64,000 bases of DNA from Sipunculus nudus (GCA_026874595.1 CM049314.1:17788729-17852728); one strand, 5' to 3'. Numbered from the stretch's first letter, positions 1 to 11,260 are shown. Notes: generated by a model not told the origin, from the sequence alone. Translations and numbers: made by a program.

Positions 1-119
1 CAAATTATTATTAATTGTGAATCCTTGTCAGTATGAAGTTACAAATTATTTTTAATTGCGAATCCTCATCAGTGTGAAGTTACAAACTATTTTTTATTGT
101 GAACCCTTGCAAGTGTGAA
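1..119. repeat. 41-bp tandem repeat, about 2.9 copies
   Basis: Three successive copies of a roughly 41-base AT-rich unit start at 1, 42 and 83, each beginning with a CAAATTATT-like or CAAACTATT-like stretch and ending with a GTGAAGTTA-like stretch. The array is cut by the window edge, so its true copy number is unknown. It lies in or upstream of the RB1 gene, before the first exon that can be seen. Confidence 0.8.
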
Positions 120-1105
120 ATGAAAGCTACACCAGTAGATGAAACAAACTGAAATCAGCACGCTTTCTCTGATGCAGTAAACATTCTTTGCAGTTTACTA
201 CAGTTTTATGCAACATCCAAAGCAACACAGTACTGGCCACTTTTGAACATTCATCTTGAATTGCTGTAATTTCAAATGCTGTGAATCGTTTCAATAAATT
301 TGTATCACATAACACCCTGCTGTTTTCTACAATTTCCCCTTGTCTCATGAAAAATTATGCAAAATCTCTATGAGACCAACTTTAGTGTATATTTGTTGGT
401 GATATCCGTGTAATTTCCTACAGCATGGGATATTGCCAATGCAGTTTTCATGTAAAGGAGAAAAAGTACTGGCATAGCTGGAAGCCCATTTATGCAGGCA
501 AGCATGAACCAGCCAGACAGTCATTAGCATTGTCTTATCTGACCATCCCCACAATATTGGATTAAAGGACCAGAACTCATTGAAAAAAGTGAGGCCACAG
601 TTAATTGTTGGTATGATGCAAGGCAGGTTAAATGAAACTTGCAAAACATGACGTTTATCTGTTATGAAGGACCAGTACTAGTAGCTCTGCCCTGAATTAT
701 TATGCGAGTTCTTTGATACTAGATAAAGTTATTATGCAATTTGTTGTTTTCATTTCAATTCATTAACAGATGTTGAAGACAAGACTGTTTTGAATATCAG
801 GATAATTTGTTATGAAAAGCTTTGTGCTCATGCTCAGTGCACATGCAGTTGTATTGAATGAATGGGCTGGACAGGCTAGACATCAGGGGTAATTTTTCAG
901 GCAGGCAGGCATATTCTACCTCCACGCCTGAGTTTCGGCATTAACAATATAACCTACAGACCAGAATTCACTCTGACTTCCTGTGGTTTGTCATGATAAA
1001 TTTGTGTTATTATGCACTACTACATTTATGTGACCTCGTGAATAAGAGATCATAGCAAATCACTGAGAGTGCTGATTTTACTGTATATTTTATTTGTTGT
1101 TACAG
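120..1105. other. No gene seen; presumed RB1 intron
   Basis: No exon with good splice borders and RB similarity was found in this stretch. It is ordinary AT-rich intronic-looking DNA and ends in the acceptor of the first visible RB1 exon. Because that exon begins in the middle of a codon, at least one upstream coding exon must lie outside the window. Confidence 0.6.
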
Positions 1106-1194
1106 ATGAGGCCCGGTTCTCCTCTGAAGGCAACACTCAGGAGTCTGACATGTTACTTCAGCTGTGTAATGCATACCGTGCAGATATTGAAGAT
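1106..1194 (+). CDS. RB1: RB1 exon (N-terminal domain, late part)
   Basis: The acceptor is TTGTTACAG and the donor GTAAGT at 1195. The exon starts with two bases of a split codon and ends in phase 0. It encodes about 29 residues including MLLQLCNAYRADIED, which aligns with the end of the human RB1 N-terminal domain just before the linker. This is the first recognisable coding exon of the window. Confidence 0.75.
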
Positions 1195-2188
1195 GTAAGT
1201 GACTTAAATTCAGCCTGTTTTGAGATATGCTTAGAGCTGATACAGCATTAGTTGCTAAGTTCTCAGTGGTATTAAAAGCCAGATGGTTAACACTGGACTG
1301 CAGAGCAGGAATGTTTCTGGTATGAACCTCCAGAGCCTAAAATCAGAGGTAAAATCATGACGTCTCAGTAGAACCTCAGAAATTGACTCGGATGTCTTCA
1401 TGACATCTTGATGATTCCTAGCCTAGATTCCTAAGACCCAGAAGGCTTGATAATAACACATTTAACAATTTCATATTAACATTTTAGTGGAAAGAACTAT
1501 TCAGGGAGAGTTCAGAGAGAGTTATGTTTATATAATGCAATGAATATTTGTCATCTGTGATGCTAATTCTTTATCACAGTTGGATGAAAGTGGTGGTTTG
1601 TTTGTTTTAGATATTTTATTGATATTGAATATGGAAGTACAGTGTGATGTGAAACATATTATCAAATTATCACATACTATATGCATCAAAGGGATTGAGT
1701 GCAAGCTTCTTAAAGCTTATCTTGACTCTCTCCCTGTTAATTCTATAAAAGAAGTAAGATGGCAGTATTCAACAGTCAGTAATGTACAATGAGGATGAAC
1801 TTTGGTAGGACTGATTGGGGGGGGGGGGGGTGAATGGGTGAACGAAGGTCAGTTTATGGTTTAACTTTAGTTTATAGACCCTGCTATTTCATCTTTGTAA
1901 TGATTTCATATCTTTATAATTTGGATAAGTGAACTTTTACTTATATCTCGCTGTTTTCTCTATGTATAGGATACAGAATAAAAAAATCCTTTGTTGAGGA
2001 TGTAACTGACATTTGGATTTCCATAAAGGAGGGTCTCTATAGGTGTATTTAAGGGTAAATATTTAATCCAGTGTTTGCATGGAGTTGGTATTGCAGTATA
2101 TAGTGTTCAGCATTTTCATATTTAAATGGTGGTTTATATGTAGAATGAGAAGTTTTAATCTCTGGCTGTGTTTATTGTTTATCATCAG
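1195..2188. other. RB1 intron, no other gene
   Basis: AT-rich intron. A G-homopolymer lies near 1808-1819. The stretch around 1270-1330 has a faint resemblance to a tRNA-derived SINE head, too weak to call. No coding signal was seen. Confidence 0.6.
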
Positions 2189-2260
2189 GTGAGAAGCATC
2201 CAGTCATCATTTTTCCAGCCTCTGGTGACATCTCTCAGTCTGTCCACAGGCTCAATAGAG
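2189..2260 (+). CDS. RB1: RB1 exon (end of N-terminal domain)
   Basis: A 72-base, 24-codon exon between TTATCATCAG and GTAAGTAG, phase 0 on both sides, so it adds residues without changing frame. It encodes VRSIQSSFFQPLVTSLSL..., which aligns with the human segment that has FKNFIPFMNSLGL. Joins cleanly to the exon at 1106 and to the exon at 3266. Confidence 0.8.
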
Positions 2261-3265
2261 GTAAGTAGTCAAGTTACCAAGATCATACTCCCAGAGCTAC
2301 TAATGTAGCATTTTTCAGAAATTATTTCCTTTTATAAATAATTAAACAAAATATAATTTAACCCATCAGTAGGCATAATTTGATAAAATGTGAATAAAAT
2401 CATGGATAAATAAAGGTGTAATTTAAAATTGTGAATTCTGGAGTGTTATTTTCATATATTTATTGCTATGCAAATTTAAAAAAATATATTTTATAAAAAA
2501 AATATATATATCTGTGTGCATAATGTGATGTTACCTGACTAAATTAAGTATAAACATTTGATGCAATTCAGATTTGTGAATCAATTTAAATATTCATATA
2601 TATATAATATACTGTAAAATATAAACTTAAAAAAATGATTTAAAGAAAAAATAGGATCTAATGCAAATATTTGTTCAATATTTTCCTGTCTCAGTAGAAA
2701 GGAAATTTAAAGTAATTTCCTTTGTTTTCCATCTCTCTGCCTGTTTTTAAATATTAAAAAATAATTTCATTTAAATTAAATTTTATCCTTTACGTATATG
2801 CAGAGGTGCTGTAACTCCCACCAGTCTCTGTAAGCACCATTGAATTCAATTCTGCTCCCCCCACCCCATCCCCCCAGTCATTGAGCCCTAGTTCCTGAGC
2901 ACTGAGGAGAGTATCTTTATTGCAACTGAAAAAAATCTATAGTGATGCAGTTAGAACTGTCACAATCAGCTGAGCACTGTGACCCATGGGTCCCTTGTTT
3001 TGTATGTTTTGATAAAAATGTTATATGTTCAGGGAAAAGCAAGATAATAACATAACTGTTTTTCTAAACAGAGAATCATTTTCCTGAAAGAAATGTCTGA
3101 GCTGCTGGAGCTCAAAATTGGTAAGTTTCAATTGAAAATCAAAATAAAAATTTTTGATATGGGGGGTTTAAATTGTTGCATGTGGTGCCAGAGAACCATA
3201 TTTTTTTTTGCCTTATGCTTTACACTTTTGTAACCCCTGCTGCATTGTTTACCAAGCTCCCGCAG
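2261..3265. other. RB1 intron with a solo 3' end of a dispersed repeat
   Basis: Very AT-rich. At about 2969-3003 it holds AGCTGAG followed by the palindrome TGACCCATGGGTCC and CCTTGTT, a match to the 3' end of repeat family C (see 28672 and 33187) without a recognisable 5' end. A 49-base possible exon at 3072 is listed separately. Confidence 0.55.
3072..3120 (+). CDS. RB1: Possible frame-breaking RB1 exon
   Basis: A 49-base open segment lies between an acceptor (TCTAAACAG) and a strong donor (GTAAGT at 3121). Read from the phase-0 exon at 2189 it would encode RIIFLKEMSELLELKI, an amphipathic, plausible peptide. However it ends in phase 1 while the next exon (3266) begins in phase 0, so including it would shift the frame and quickly meet a stop. 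It may be a poison or minor exon, a pseudo-exon, or a true exon with an indel or an unseen neighbouring micro-exon. Confidence 0.35.
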
Positions 3266-3417
3266 CTAGAAGACTTGTATTTAGAGCAATACAGAAAGAA
3301 CGGAGACATCAACGAGCTGGACTTCATGTCACATGATCCCCTGCTCAGCCCATCAGCAGACAGCAACCGCAGCGAGAAAAATCCAGGGCAAAACGCAACA
3401 GTCATGACACCTGTCAG
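3266..3417 (+). CDS. RB1: RB1 exon (inter-domain linker, TPVR motif)
   Basis: Acceptor CTCCCGCAG, donor GTAAAT, 152 bases, phase 0 in and phase 2 out. It encodes LEDLYLEQYRKNGDINELDF, similar to the human stretch with YEEIYLKNKDLD, and ends with TPV plus a split Arg codon giving TPVR, a conserved CDK target (Thr373 in human). An alternative acceptor 9 bases upstream (after TTTACCAAG, exon start 3257) would add LPQ in frame. Confidence 0.88.
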
Positions 3418-3827
3418 GTAAATCGGAACTAAGCCAAGCACACAACACCACACACAGGATCACACAAGGCTGGCAATTATTCAGTTTCAGTAATTTTGTT
3501 ATATATATATTCAGGACCTTCAGTTGAAACATTTGTGCACTTCAGGTCAGTGAGGAATGCCTGAATACCAAACAACAATCAATTGTTGAAATTATACTTA
3601 AACATGCTAGGACTGGAACTTATTATCTTGCTTGCTGCACCAGCATCACAGGCTGATTTTACTGTATGGATTGCTGACCAGTACAGTGAGAAATACACTC
3701 AACATATTAGAGCAGTGGACATGTAGCAGTAACCCATCACTTTAGACTGTTCTTATTAATCATTGTTATTTCAAATATATTTATCTCAGAAATATCACAG
3801 TCCTTTTTGTATTATCTTTTTTTCCAG

Positions 3828-3915
3828 AATGGCACAAAACACTGTCCAGCAGCTAAAAAATTATGTCCAGAACACCAGAGATGAACCAAGTGAAAAACTC
3901 TGCTCGCTTGTCAAG
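3828..3915 (+). CDS. RB1: RB1 exon (start of pocket A)
   Basis: Acceptor TTTTTCCAG, donor GTATCT. One base completes the Arg of TPVR, then 29 codons read MAQNTVQQLKNYVQ..., followed by DEPSEKLCSLVK. This corresponds to the first helices of pocket A in human RB1 (NTIQQL, QPSENL). Phase 0 out. Confidence 0.92.
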
Positions 3916-4982
3916 GTATCTGTGAAATATCTTCATCTGTCTCAAAGTAATGACAGCTCTGAAACTTTACCCTTAACTGCTCATAGGTGCATGAAAAAAG
4001 CCACCTTAAATCATTTGGCTCATTTGGCCAGGGTGTCTGTGGTCAAATATATTGCATATTTATTTTCACTTCTAAATATACCCAGTTGCCTGAAATTAAC
4101 ATTTTCAGTAGTAGCTATTGGCAGTTTGGTTGGGCTGCAATGATAACTAAGTGAGATATAACCTGCAGTGTAAATACAAAGAGTGATAAACATTTGATGA
4201 GTGATGAGATTTTTTATTATAAGCTGTCATATGACGGGTGTATTATCATATACCTGATGTCTGTCTGTCAGTTAACTTTTAGTGTTGCCATGATAACTTA
4301 CCAGGGCTTTGAAGGATTTTCATCAAACTCGCCATAACTACTAACCAACACAGATTATCTCACCCGAGTTCCATTATGGGCAACATCCACACATATTTAA
4401 TAAGGTCACTGGTCACAAGGCTACTTTGTGGTGTTGCTGTGATAACTTGTGGAGAATTAGAAGGATTTTGATAAAACTCATCAGAAATTAATCAATAAAC
4501 TATCTCACCTAAGTTTATTTTCCAGCAAAATCCACACATATTTAATGAGGTCAGAGGTCACCACACTTTTGAGGCACCATGGTGACTTAATAAAAATCCT
4601 ATGGATTTTCATGAAACTCATTATACATATTTACCAATAGAGTTTCTCACCTCAAATTGTACAGTAGGTTTCACGCATATTTAATGAGGTCAGAGGTCAC
4701 AAGACATAAGACAGGCATATAATGCACATTTGCGGTGCTCTTGTTAAGATTTATTTTGCGAGCATAATGCCCTGGGATTAATGGCTAAATCATATTTTGT
4801 TTGAATACTATGGCAACTTTGCAAGGTTTCTCCATTTTCCAACTGATTTTGTGTACATTGTCATATAACTTTAGCAAACATGTCTGAATTTGTTTCTAGG
4901 TTGAATTGATATAGCCAGACTTTGTGATAAGGTTGTTTATGGACAGTGTATTAAAAGTGACTCCATCTTATTTTCAATCTAG
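3916..4982. other. RB1 intron containing a family D repeat
   Basis: No gene. The middle is occupied by the dispersed repeat at about 4215-4744; the rest is AT-rich intron. Confidence 0.6.
4215..4744. mobile_element. Dispersed repeat, family D (non-autonomous, tandem-bodied)
   Basis: Related to the copy at 16880-17420. Both start with a GCTGTCATATGA / GCCTGTCATATGA stretch, carry two to three diverged ~130-base internal units (TGCCATGATAACTTACC..., GAAACTCA, TTAATGAGGTCA) and end with a GCATATAATGC-like short hairpin, then CTTGTT. The layout resembles families A, B, C and E in this window, hence an inferred Helentron/HINE-like element. No coding capacity. Confidence 0.5.
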
Positions 4983-5156
4983 TGCTGTGAGACTGACCCA
5001 GTTCCAGTCATGACCTCTCAAGTCGCACAGATAAAGGGGGCCTTTGTGACACATTTCATCTCTGTTCTCGGTCAGCGGTTCCGTGAAGTGAGTCAGCGTC
5101 ACTTTACCCTGGCAACGAGGCTGTATTACACGGTGATGGAATCCATGTTGCAACAG
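4983..5156 (+). CDS. RB1: RB1 exon (pocket A)
   Basis: Acceptor TTTTCAATCTAG, donor GTAAGG, 174 bases, 58 codons, phase 0 both sides. It encodes a pocket A segment with QIKGAF, LGQRFREVSQRHFTL and RLYYTVMESML, closely matching the human FKEKFAKAVGQ...RLYYRVMESML block. Confidence 0.95.
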
Positions 5157-5395
5157 GTAAGGTTTCATCATCAGCTATGAAGGTCAAGGTTAAATGAAGG
5201 ATAATTTATCAAGTCCCTTTCTTTACTTTGATTTCCAAGCATGTTGCCCCCCCCCCCCCCTGATTTAAAAGCTGGTCGTGCAGTGAGTAGGATGTGTATG
5301 TTCTGCCAAGGTTAAATTGTCATTTTATATGATGTTTCTTGGACAGTGTATACAATAGTCTTATTTAATGGATGATGTTGTTGTATATTTTGTTG

Positions 5396-5580
5396 TTTTA
5401 TTACGTAAACATAATTGTGAGCTGTTTCTGTATTAATGAGAATTTTCTCTGTTAAAGTTTATACGCCAGAGTAAGCCAACCGAAAATTTTCCCTTATTGG
5501 GCCTATTATCGCCCATCCCGCCTCATTCCTGTGTATCTAGGTCACACTTCCGTTACCCATAATCACATTTTCTTCTGGCG
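5396..5580 (+). repeat. DIRS copy 1 left terminal repeat
   Basis: Nearly identical to 9207-9402 (left repeat of copy 2) for about 180 bases, up to TTCTTCTGGCG, and related to 43675-43860 of copy 3. Its first ~35 bases are found in reverse complement at about 8981-9025. Confidence 0.88.
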
Positions 5581-5690
5581 TTCGCCATGATGGACATGTG
5601 ATCCCGCTCTGCGAGATTCGTCCACTGTTGGGTTTGTACTAATGAGTTTGCCAACTGAACTGTAAGTTGTCTTCCTTTTCCCTTGCCCGC

Positions 5691-6150
5691 CATGGTGAAC
5701 CCCACTTATTGTGGCTCTTGTGGTTCTTAATCCCGGTTGGGACTCCCACCCCCCTTGTTTTCGTTGCCGCTCCCATTGACTCATGCCGTGTTCAGGCTGC
5801 TCCTTGTTTTCACTGCCAGACTTGGACGTCTGACCAGTGGGCCCTTTCCCGGATTGGGCTCATTCCCCGGTACTTGGGGGTTCACCCTTCTGTATTCCAT
5901 TGTCTGACCCCGTGGTTGTCTCCGAGGGGGTGGGGGGGCCCACCCTGGTTGACCGCACCACGGCCGTGCTGCGTTCACCGTCCGTTCCCGCCGGTCCTGT
6001 CACCTCTCCAGTGGTTTAGACAGTTATATCGTTGAATTCTCATTCACAGAAACGGAATTCTTTCCCGGTTCCCTGCTGTTTGGCAGCCAGTTACGGCCTC
6101 TCTATGACCGCGCCTTGGCGCGCTCGGATCGTCAGGCCCGCCTCCGCTTG
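5691..6150 (+). pseudogene. DIRS copy 1 gag-like remnant, internally deleted
   Basis: An ATG at 5691 starts MVNPTYCGSCGS, a CxxC segment like the CSSCG start of the gag ORF in copy 3, then meets a stop. At about 6062-6140 the frame LLFGSQLRPLYDRAL...SDRQARLR matches the gag C-terminus of copy 3 (SDRQARLR). The gag of copy 3 spans about 1.7 kb, here about 0.46 kb, so most of the middle is deleted. Confidence 0.6.
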
Positions 6151-6339
6151 ACCTCCCTTGCGCCTCGGCCTTCCTTCCGCGTTCCCCGCCTTCGGCCTCC
6201 GTTTGCGGCTTCCGCTCAGCCGCGTCGCGCATCTGCTGCCTCATCACGTATTCAGGACGTTCCAGCCGTTCTCCGCCTTTCGTGGTCGCTCCTCCCAACG
6301 AGGTTCGTCCGAGAAATGCCTCTCTAGCTCCGGTCGGCG

Positions 6340-7680
6340 CTCGGCTCAGCGCCCGTTTTCCCACGGGGGCGGGTTTCACCTCCCAGCGGTTCATTCTCAG
6401 CACCCTACCGTTCGGGTTCCGTCTTCCGTTAGCACACTCCGCCTCCGATCCGGCAAAATGCCTCGCTTGGCGGAGGCCCTTCAATCTGTTAGACAATCGG
6501 GCTATTTCGAGGTTTCCCCATCCCCCGTGGGGTTTCACTCTCGCCTTTTCTTGTTCCCGACCCGCACGGCCATTGGCGCCCGATCATAGGCCTGTAGCGC
6601 CTCAATTCGTTCATCCGTCTGCCCCCGTTTCGGATGTTCATTCTCCATGCTGTCCTCCGCATTGTTCGGCGGTTGGCTTAGGCGTTCACATATAGACCTT
6701 ATGGATGCCTAATTTACCGTTTCCATTCCGGGTCCATCCTTTCGAGATCCAAGTGGCCCCCTGGAATTTACCATCCTTGTTCACACGGTCCCGAGTTCTC
6801 TCCGTTCACAGGGCATTTCTGTGCTCCCTTCTCTGGACGATTGGCTGGTCCATGCGGCTGATCGCTCCCTCTTACTGTGGCATCGCTCCCGGGTTCTCAA
6901 CTTACTTCGGAACCTCCGCTTCCTGGTCAATGCGGAGAAATCTCTTCTCTTCCCACCCAGTCCCTCCAATTTCTGGGTGTCACGCTCGCTTTTGCGTCCG
7001 GCACTGCGTCGCTCCCGGAGATTTTGCTCTCCCGCTCCGTCGCCTTATTCGTTCCTTTCTCACGCGGCGCCGTGTAGACTCGCGCACAGCGGCTTCTCTC
7101 CACGGTGCTCTCTACTGGGCCGCGTCTTTCATCCCGTTCGGCCGCCTGTCCCTCCGTCCGTCCGATTCAGTCTATCTTGCGCCATCACGGCCTTCTCCGG
7201 TTAACCTCGGTTCGTCCTCCGATCCTCCCGTTTCGGAGCGCCTGGCGGTCCCTTTGTCCCTGGATGGACCTTTCCTTTCTCCTGCGCGGCGTTCCTTTTT
7301 CCAGGGATGTCGCTTGCCCCATCTATACCGATGCGTCTCTCCTCGGTTGGGGGGCCCATCTCGCCGATCTTCGCGCTTCCGGGATATGGTCCCGTAGGGA
7401 CGTCTGCTCCATGTCTCTTTCCTCGCCCTGCGTGCCGTCCGTCGCGCGATCTCCCACTGGTCTCCCCGCTTGATCGGACGTCCCCTTCTCGTCCGGCCCG
7501 ACAATCCCCCGGTTGTGGCATATATCAACAAGCAGGGCGGTACTCGTCTCCCTCGCTCCTGCAGGCGACTTCCCTTTTGTTCGATCTCTGCCTCTCTCTC
7601 CGGGCATCAGTTCGTGCATCTCATCTTCCGGGCGTGTCAAACATCCTAGCAGACGCCCCTTCACGTCCGGCGTCTCTTCC
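6340..7680 (+). pseudogene. DIRS copy 1 reverse transcriptase-RNase H remnant
   Basis: Pieces in different frames match the copy 3 RT/RNase H: the active-site region near 6828-6860 reads PSLDDWLVHA (copy 3 has PYLDDWLVHA, so the Tyr of the YxDD box is changed to Ser), and near 7318-7400 TDASLLGWGAHLADLR is the RNase H start. Several frameshifts break it; it cannot make a full enzyme. Confidence 0.75.
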
Positions 7681-7899
7681 TTCCCCGCCGCTCCTTCCGC
7701 TCCCGGTTATTCGGAGTGTTTTCGCTCGCCTGGGGCGGCCGGTATTCGATCTGTTCGATTTTCCGTCCCCCCCGTTCGCGTGCCTTCCGAGACGCGTCTC
7801 CGTCCCCTCTCGACCGTCTCCCCGACACGCCGCCGTCTGGGTGGTCTCTCCGGTTTCTCTTGCGTTTCCGGCGCCTCCTCTCCTCCGCCGTGTCTTTCT

Positions 7900-8947
7900 C
7901 CACTTGTCCCGCGCGGACCAGACTACCCCTTTAGATCCGTCCCTTGCGGCTGTTTTGGATTTTTTCGTGTTCTTACTGCAGGATAAACATTTATCCTATC
8001 CTTCTCTGCGTGGCTATGCGCCGCCCTGCTGTCGGTGCTCCGTCCGCTGGGTCACGATCGTGTCCTTCATCACCCGTTGGTGTCGGACTTTCTCAAGGGG
8101 GTTCAGGCCCGTGCGTCTCGTCCTCAGTATGTTGCGCCTTCCTGGCGCCTGGACGTCGTCTTCCGTCACCTCCGGGATCCCCTTCTGCGCCGTTGCGTTC
8201 GGCCCATCTTCTACCTTGTCTCGGACCACGGTTTTCCTCCTAGCTCTTGCCTCGGCAGGTCGCCCTTCTGAGCTTCATGCCCTCGTGGCTGATTCGAAAT
8301 TCCGGCATATTGCTGCCACCGCTTCGTCGGCCACCCTACATTTTCCTCCAGACTTTTATAGGAAATCTCACAATATCGATGACCCTCCATCTGCTTGGCA
8401 CGTTCCGGCACTCCCTACCGGTCCGTACCGTTCTGGGGATACGCCTTGCCCGGTTTGTGCGTTGCGTTATTATCTACACGCTCCTCCTTCTTTACGGGGG
8501 GGGGGGGGGGGAGGGCGCAAGAAGTTGTTTATTTCTACAAAAGTCACATCTTCCAATTAGGTGATTAGCCCTTTCACCATTAGTGCGTGACTCAACGCTA
8601 CTATCGTTGCCACATATGAATCAGTTTCTCATTCCACATTATACCAACTTCACTTCAAGGCCCATGACATTCGAGCTATTTTGACTTCCTTGGCCCATTT
8701 CTCCGGGATCTCACCTAATCAGTTGATCAAGATGGGATACTGGATATCCCCATCTCCGTTCACACGCTTCTATCTGACAGTTGTTCCGCTCCAGGCTTCG
8801 GGCCTCTCCTCCATGGGCCCTGTGTTCGCGTCGGGTGAGGTCCTACAATTTTCCAGGCCATCTTCTTCCTCTACGTTGGTTCCGCCACCGACGTCGTCTG
8901 CTGCTCCATCCCAGCACTGTGATTCCTCGTTCCAGCGTTACAGGTAG
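7900..8947 (+). pseudogene. DIRS copy 1 tyrosine recombinase remnant
   Basis: Fragments in shifted frames: RYVAPSWRLDVVFRHL at about 8128, AGRPSELHALVADSKF with the catalytic Arg at about 8250, FHFPPDFYRKS-like segment, GRKKLFIS after a G-homopolymer near 8500-8512, then after a stop KAHDIRAILTSLAHFSG (HxxR box) and FTRFYLTVV with the likely nucleophilic Tyr near 8770. The order Arg, HxxR, Tyr is that of tyrosine recombinases; DIRS elements use it instead of an integrase. Inactive here because of stops and frameshifts. Confidence 0.8.
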
Positions 8948-8974
8948 GTGCTCCCTCCCCAAGGCATGTCTGTT

Positions 8975-9110
8975 TTTTTCTCATTAATACAGAAACAGCT
9001 CACAATTATGTTTACGTAATAAAACCCCCCCCATTCCCTCCCTGTGAATGGTGGTTTTTTTAGTAAACTGTTGTGAGCTTTTCTGTATTACAAACATCGC
9101 TCCCTCCCAG
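8975..9110. repeat. DIRS copy 1 internal complementary region
   Basis: CAGAAACAGCTCACAATTAT then TTTACGTAATAAAA is the reverse complement of the left end; it is fused through a C-rich junction to GTGAATGGTGG..., the reverse complement of the right end (about 9166-9206). This is the DIRS template region thought to serve circular replication. Confidence 0.85.
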
Positions 9111-9950
9111 TCCTCTTCCTTACGCCTTCGAAAATGTGATTATGGGTAACGGAAGTGTGACCAGTTTACTAACAAAACCACCATTCACAGGGAGGGAATG
9201 GGGGGGTTTTATTAGGTAAACATAATTGTGAGCTGTTTCTGTATTAATGAGAATTTTCTCTGTTAAAGTTTATACGCCAGAGTAAGCCAACCGAAAATTT
9301 TCCCTTATTGGGCCTATTATCGCCCATCCCGCCTCGTTTCTGTGTATCTAGGTCACACTTCCGTTTCCTGTAATCACTTTTTTCTTCTGGCGTCAGCCAT
9401 GATTGATGTGTGATCACGCTCTGTGCGATTCGTCCACTGTTTTGGTTTGTACAGTAGGGTTTGCCAACTGAACTGTAAGTTGTGTTTCTTTTTCCCTTCA
9501 AGCCAAGGGGGGGAGTCTACCATGGGTGAACGCAACACGGCCGTGTTACATTCCCCATCCATTACCACCTGTGCTGTTACCTCACCGGTCCTATCTACAG
9601 CAAAATCTTTACTTTCCCTTACACGTAAGTGGAAGTCTTCCCCGTTTCACGTGACGCCCTGTTCAGAACCCCCGTCCGCTTATTCCATCTTGCATAAGCT
9701 CTCACGGTTTGCTCTTCACTGATGTTGGATCTAAACGATCCGTCTAAACCCGATTCCATTCGTCCAGTTACCTCCCCTGTTCCCCCGGTGCTTTCCCCGC
9801 GGCCGTTGTCCTCACCCCTGGCCCCTCGCTGGCTTCCTTATTTACCCTCTGAGCGGGCCGGGGCTGTTCCGCTGGCTGTACCTTACTGGTACGGAGGTAG
9901 GTATTTCAGGCCCTCCTGCATCCCATTCTTTTCAGCCGCCCTCACTTCTG

Positions 9951-11036
9951 GTGACTCCTGCTGCTGCAGTGGACCGTTTGGCGTACCCCGGCCGGCTGGC
10001 CGGCTCTTTCTTTCAGTCTTTGTCTGCTGTGCCGTCTGCGACCCCGGTTCCGGTGACTTCTCAGGCGGTTCCTGCTGCTAACCGACCCTCGGCTTCTTTT
10101 TTTCAACCTCCGGTCGTTCCGGCTCCACAGGTTTCCCTGGATCCCCCTTCCCAGGGTTCTCAGGCGTCCACATCATCTCACGCTGCTGATCCTGCCCTGG
10201 CAAATGACCAGTGGTCGCAGGTCACGCTGCAACGCCAGGCTTGGTGTACGCGCAAATCTGCGCTGCTGGACCTCGTTGCTACCTCCACTCAGGAGGCGCA
10301 ACCTGAAAGTCCGAAGTTCCGCAGTTTACAACCTCTTATTTGAATCCGGCTGCCCTTCAATCGCCTTCCTCCACACCAGCCGTGTGTATTGAGTTCACCG
10401 ATCACACGGTTGATCTGTTATGAGAGCACCACGCCGTAGTCTCGCTGTCACGCTGTACCACTACTGGGGCCCTGCTGCCTCCAGGGTCCGATAAGCCGTG
10501 GTCTCCCGGTACCCTTTGGAATTCCAGAGGGTACCGCACTACCTGTTTTGATCGTTTGATCCCTTTTCCAGATCATCCAGCTATTTCTTCGGCGCCGATG
10601 CATCTTGAGTCCGACCTCTAACAGCTTTTTGCGGACTGTAAAACCTTATTTTCATCCTCAGCCCAGATCTCCGACCGTCAACTGTCGGATTTGGAGGGGC
10701 TTGGCTTCAGGCGGCTGGAATGGTGAATGACTTGCAGGCCGTTACTAGCCTGCTCGCCGTCTCTCCCGACCCGCCCAAGCTGAATGATATATGGCAAGCT
10801 TCTGCCCATGCCTGTGCTGAGCTGCAACAGTTTGTTTGGCGTCTTGTTGAAAATTGTATTTTATTGTGCCGCTCGGCCTGTATTCATTTTTTACGTCACT
10901 TGAAACCGGAACTCACCCAAGCAGAATTGACTGAGCTTTACTCTCAGCCTTTTACCAGGTCCCTTCTGTTTGACGGCCATCTGCGGCCCCTTTTTGATGG
11001 CGCATTTGAGCGTTCTGATCGACAGGCCCGCCTCGG
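9951..11036 (+). pseudogene. DIRS copy 2 gag remnant fused to RNase H by deletion
   Basis: Segments match the gag ORF of copy 3: DQWSQVTLQRQAWCTRKSAL near 10207 and MVNDLQAVTSLLAVSPDPPK at 10720 through WQASAHACAELQQFVWRLVE and the C-terminal SDRQARL. Directly after SDRQARL the frame continues as GVWSPSERLLHIN, an RNase H motif, so about 1.3 kb including the whole RT has been removed at about 11034. Stops occur between the two gag parts. Confidence 0.75.
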
Positions 11037-11260
11037 GGTCTGGTCCCCGTCAGAACGCCTCCTGCACATCAATGCTGTATCAGGTTTTAGTTAGCAGTAT
11101 ATGCGCCGTCCGTCGCGCGATCTCCCGCTGGTCCTACCGCTTACTTACCGCTTAGGCCGTCACATTCTCGTACGGACCGACAACACCACGGTCGTGGCAT
11201 ATATAAACAGGCAGGGCGGTACTCGGTCTCCCTCACTGACCTCCGCTCCCTGTCATTCGG
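11036..11260 (+). pseudogene. DIRS copy 2 RNase H fragment
   Basis: WSPSERLLHIN followed in shifted frames by VRTDNTTVVAYINRQGGTRS matches the RNase H C-terminal half of copy 3 (MTDNTTVFAYINRQGGTRS). The TDASxxGWGAHL start is absent, lost in the deletion that also removed RT. Confidence 0.7.

Larger units (their letters stand above)
5396..9206 (+). mobile_element. DIRS-type retrotransposon, degraded copy 1
   Basis: GC-rich island in an AT-rich intron. It begins TTTTATTACGTAAACAT with a ~170-base terminal repeat, carries remnants of gag, reverse transcriptase/RNase H and tyrosine recombinase in that order, and ends with an internal complementary region (8980-9105) made of the reverse complements of the left and right ends fused. 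The right terminal repeat is truncated: after GTGACC (9159-9164) about 130 bases expected from the copy at 43675 are missing. These are hallmarks of DIRS elements, which integrate as circles through a tyrosine recombinase and make no target-site duplication. All coding regions carry frameshifts and stops. Confidence 0.88.

Noticed and set aside
3072-3120. Treating the 49-base segment as a normal constitutive RB1 exon
   Set aside because: Exon phases do not allow it; kept only as a low-confidence candidate and finding.
4974-5171. Minus-strand frame over 4974-5171
   Set aside because: It is the complement of a well-supported RB1 pocket A exon.
6044-7664. Long open frames on the - strand of DIRS copy 1
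   Set aside because: Arg/Gly-rich shadows of GC-rich + strand retrotransposon sequence; no similarity of their own.
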